A DNA stretch of 5,436 nucleotides from Chloroflexota bacterium. GTDB lineage: Bacteria; Chloroflexota; Chloroflexia; QHBQ01; JADMIH01. This document shows, piece by piece, positions 5,234 through 5,436 of this stretch. Location of the stretch: NCBI GenBank assembly GCA_015478675.1, contig JADMIH010000227.1, forward strand, positions 1 through 5,436, read 5' to 3'. Positions within the stretch are counted from its first letter, which is position 1. The number at the start of each line of letters is the position of its first letter. The notes beneath the pieces were generated by a model. The model saw nothing but the letters and a program-made list of their open reading frames with translations. It did not search any database and was not told where the DNA came from. Made by a program: the position numbers and the translations under genes.

Positions 5234-5372
5234 GTAAATGTTCAGAATAGGGGTTACAAGGGTGTCCCCTGGCCCTCACCCCATGCCCCTCTCCCCTTGT
5301 GGGAGAGGGGCATGGGGTGAGGGCGCACAGCTAACTCTTGAACTTTGTTCTACCCTGAACCTGAACAGTTAC
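5234..5372 (-). mobile_element. MITE copy 2 (139 bp), inverted relative to copy 1
   Basis: The ends are GTAAATGTTCAG (5234-5245) and CTGAACAGTTAC (5361-5372), matching as inverted repeats at 11 of 12 positions. The reverse complement aligns along its length with 148-285, including the AACTTTGTTCTACCCTGAA side and the AGAATAGGGGTTACA side. The flanking 8-mers AACCACCA and CACAGCCA agree at only 5 of 8 positions, so a target duplication is not clear here; this is an older or altered insertion. It contains no coding sequence. Confidence 0.82.
5272..5324. repeat. Perfect 24-bp-arm palindrome inside MITE copy 2
   Basis: The left arm starts GCCCTCACCCCATG (5272 onward) and ends at 5295; the right arm (5301-5324) is its exact reverse complement, ending CATGGGGTGAGGGC. 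The loop is CTTGT (5296-5300). The GC-rich stem would form a very stable hairpin in RNA or single-stranded DNA. In copy 1 the corresponding region has decayed to an imperfect palindrome. Confidence 0.9.
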
Positions 5373-5390
5373 CACAGCCAAAAGTATAGT
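5362..5390 (+). promoter_or_regulatory. Candidate promoter using the MITE end as -35
   Basis: TGAACA (5362-5367), part of the MITE terminal repeat, matches TTGACA at 4 of 6 positions. It is separated by 17 nt from TATAGT (5385-5390), a 5-of-6 match to TATAAT. The pair points toward the ribosome binding site at 5424-5430. This suggests that the insertion supplied or altered the promoter of the gene beyond the window. Confidence 0.4.
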
Positions 5391-5423
5391 AATATAGAGG
5401 TGCTACAGGAACAACAGCAAAAC

Positions 5424-5430
5424 GAGGAGG
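5424..5430 (+). promoter_or_regulatory. Ribosome binding site GAGGAGG of a gene starting beyond the window
   Basis: GAGGAGG followed by TATTTT to the window end is a strong Shine-Dalgarno. A start codon would be expected right at or just after 5437 on the plus strand, divergent from the flavin reductase operon. Nothing of the protein is visible. Confidence 0.6.
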
Positions 5431-5436
5431 TATTTT

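Noticed and set aside
148..5372. The two inverted MITE copies as ends of a 5.2-kb composite transposon
   Set aside because: Copy 1 has its own exact 8-bp duplication on both sides, so it inserted alone, and the outer 8-mers (GTTATGTA versus CACAGCCA) do not match.
1..5436. CRISPR array, tRNA or rRNA genes
   Set aside because: No regularly spaced direct repeats, and no cloverleaf-like or rRNA-like segment was found in the non-coding parts on inspection.

Overview
The window suggests a moderately GC-rich bacterium that uses deazaflavin F420. Ktedonobacteria or another Chloroflexota lineage is my best guess. The reasons are a protein built from F420-type domains, an IS630 transposase, and palindromic repeats of the CCCTCACCCC type that I associate with Chloroflexota. 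This is inference; no rRNA or other phylogenetic marker is present.

Layout. Bases 1-433 are non-coding. They hold a strong hairpin (27-67), a 138-bp MITE with 12-bp perfect terminal inverted repeats and an exact 8-bp target duplication (148-285), a perfect TATAAT box (328-333) and a leader with two hairpins. A 46-codon AT-rich small ORF with a strong Shine-Dalgarno (434-574) overlaps the start of the main gene. That gene (549-2243, +) encodes one 564-residue protein with three domains: a NUDIX hydrolase, a PPOX-class F420-dependent flavin/deazaflavin-binding domain, and a nitroreductase like the C-terminal half of FbiB (dehydro-F420-0 reductase). Its 3' end overlaps by 19 nt, tail to tail, a two-gene minus-strand operon: an NAD(P)H-dependent FMN reductase/azoreductase-like flavoprotein (3178-3756, perhaps starting at 3831) followed 5 nt later by a two-module ring-cleaving (hydroquinone-type) extradiol dioxygenase (2225-3172).

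An IS630-family element (3873-5193) sits about 40 nt upstream of the earlier possible start of that operon. It has 12-bp perfect terminal inverted repeats and a TA duplication within a CTAG target. Its transposase is split into two frames by a -1 shift at an A5G5 run. Its third catalytic acidic residue is replaced by serine, so this copy is probably inactive. A second, oppositely oriented copy of the MITE (5234-5372) contains a 24-bp-arm perfect palindrome. The window ends with a candidate promoter and a good ribosome binding site (5424-5430) for a plus-strand gene starting just outside.

Working together. Flavin reductase plus hydroquinone dioxygenase resembles the quinone/electrophile detoxification genes of Firmicutes (azoR/mhq type). 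The fused protein points to F420 metabolism or redox-cofactor housekeeping next door. Two mobile insertions have expanded what was probably a short divergent promoter region between the operon and the gene beyond 5436.
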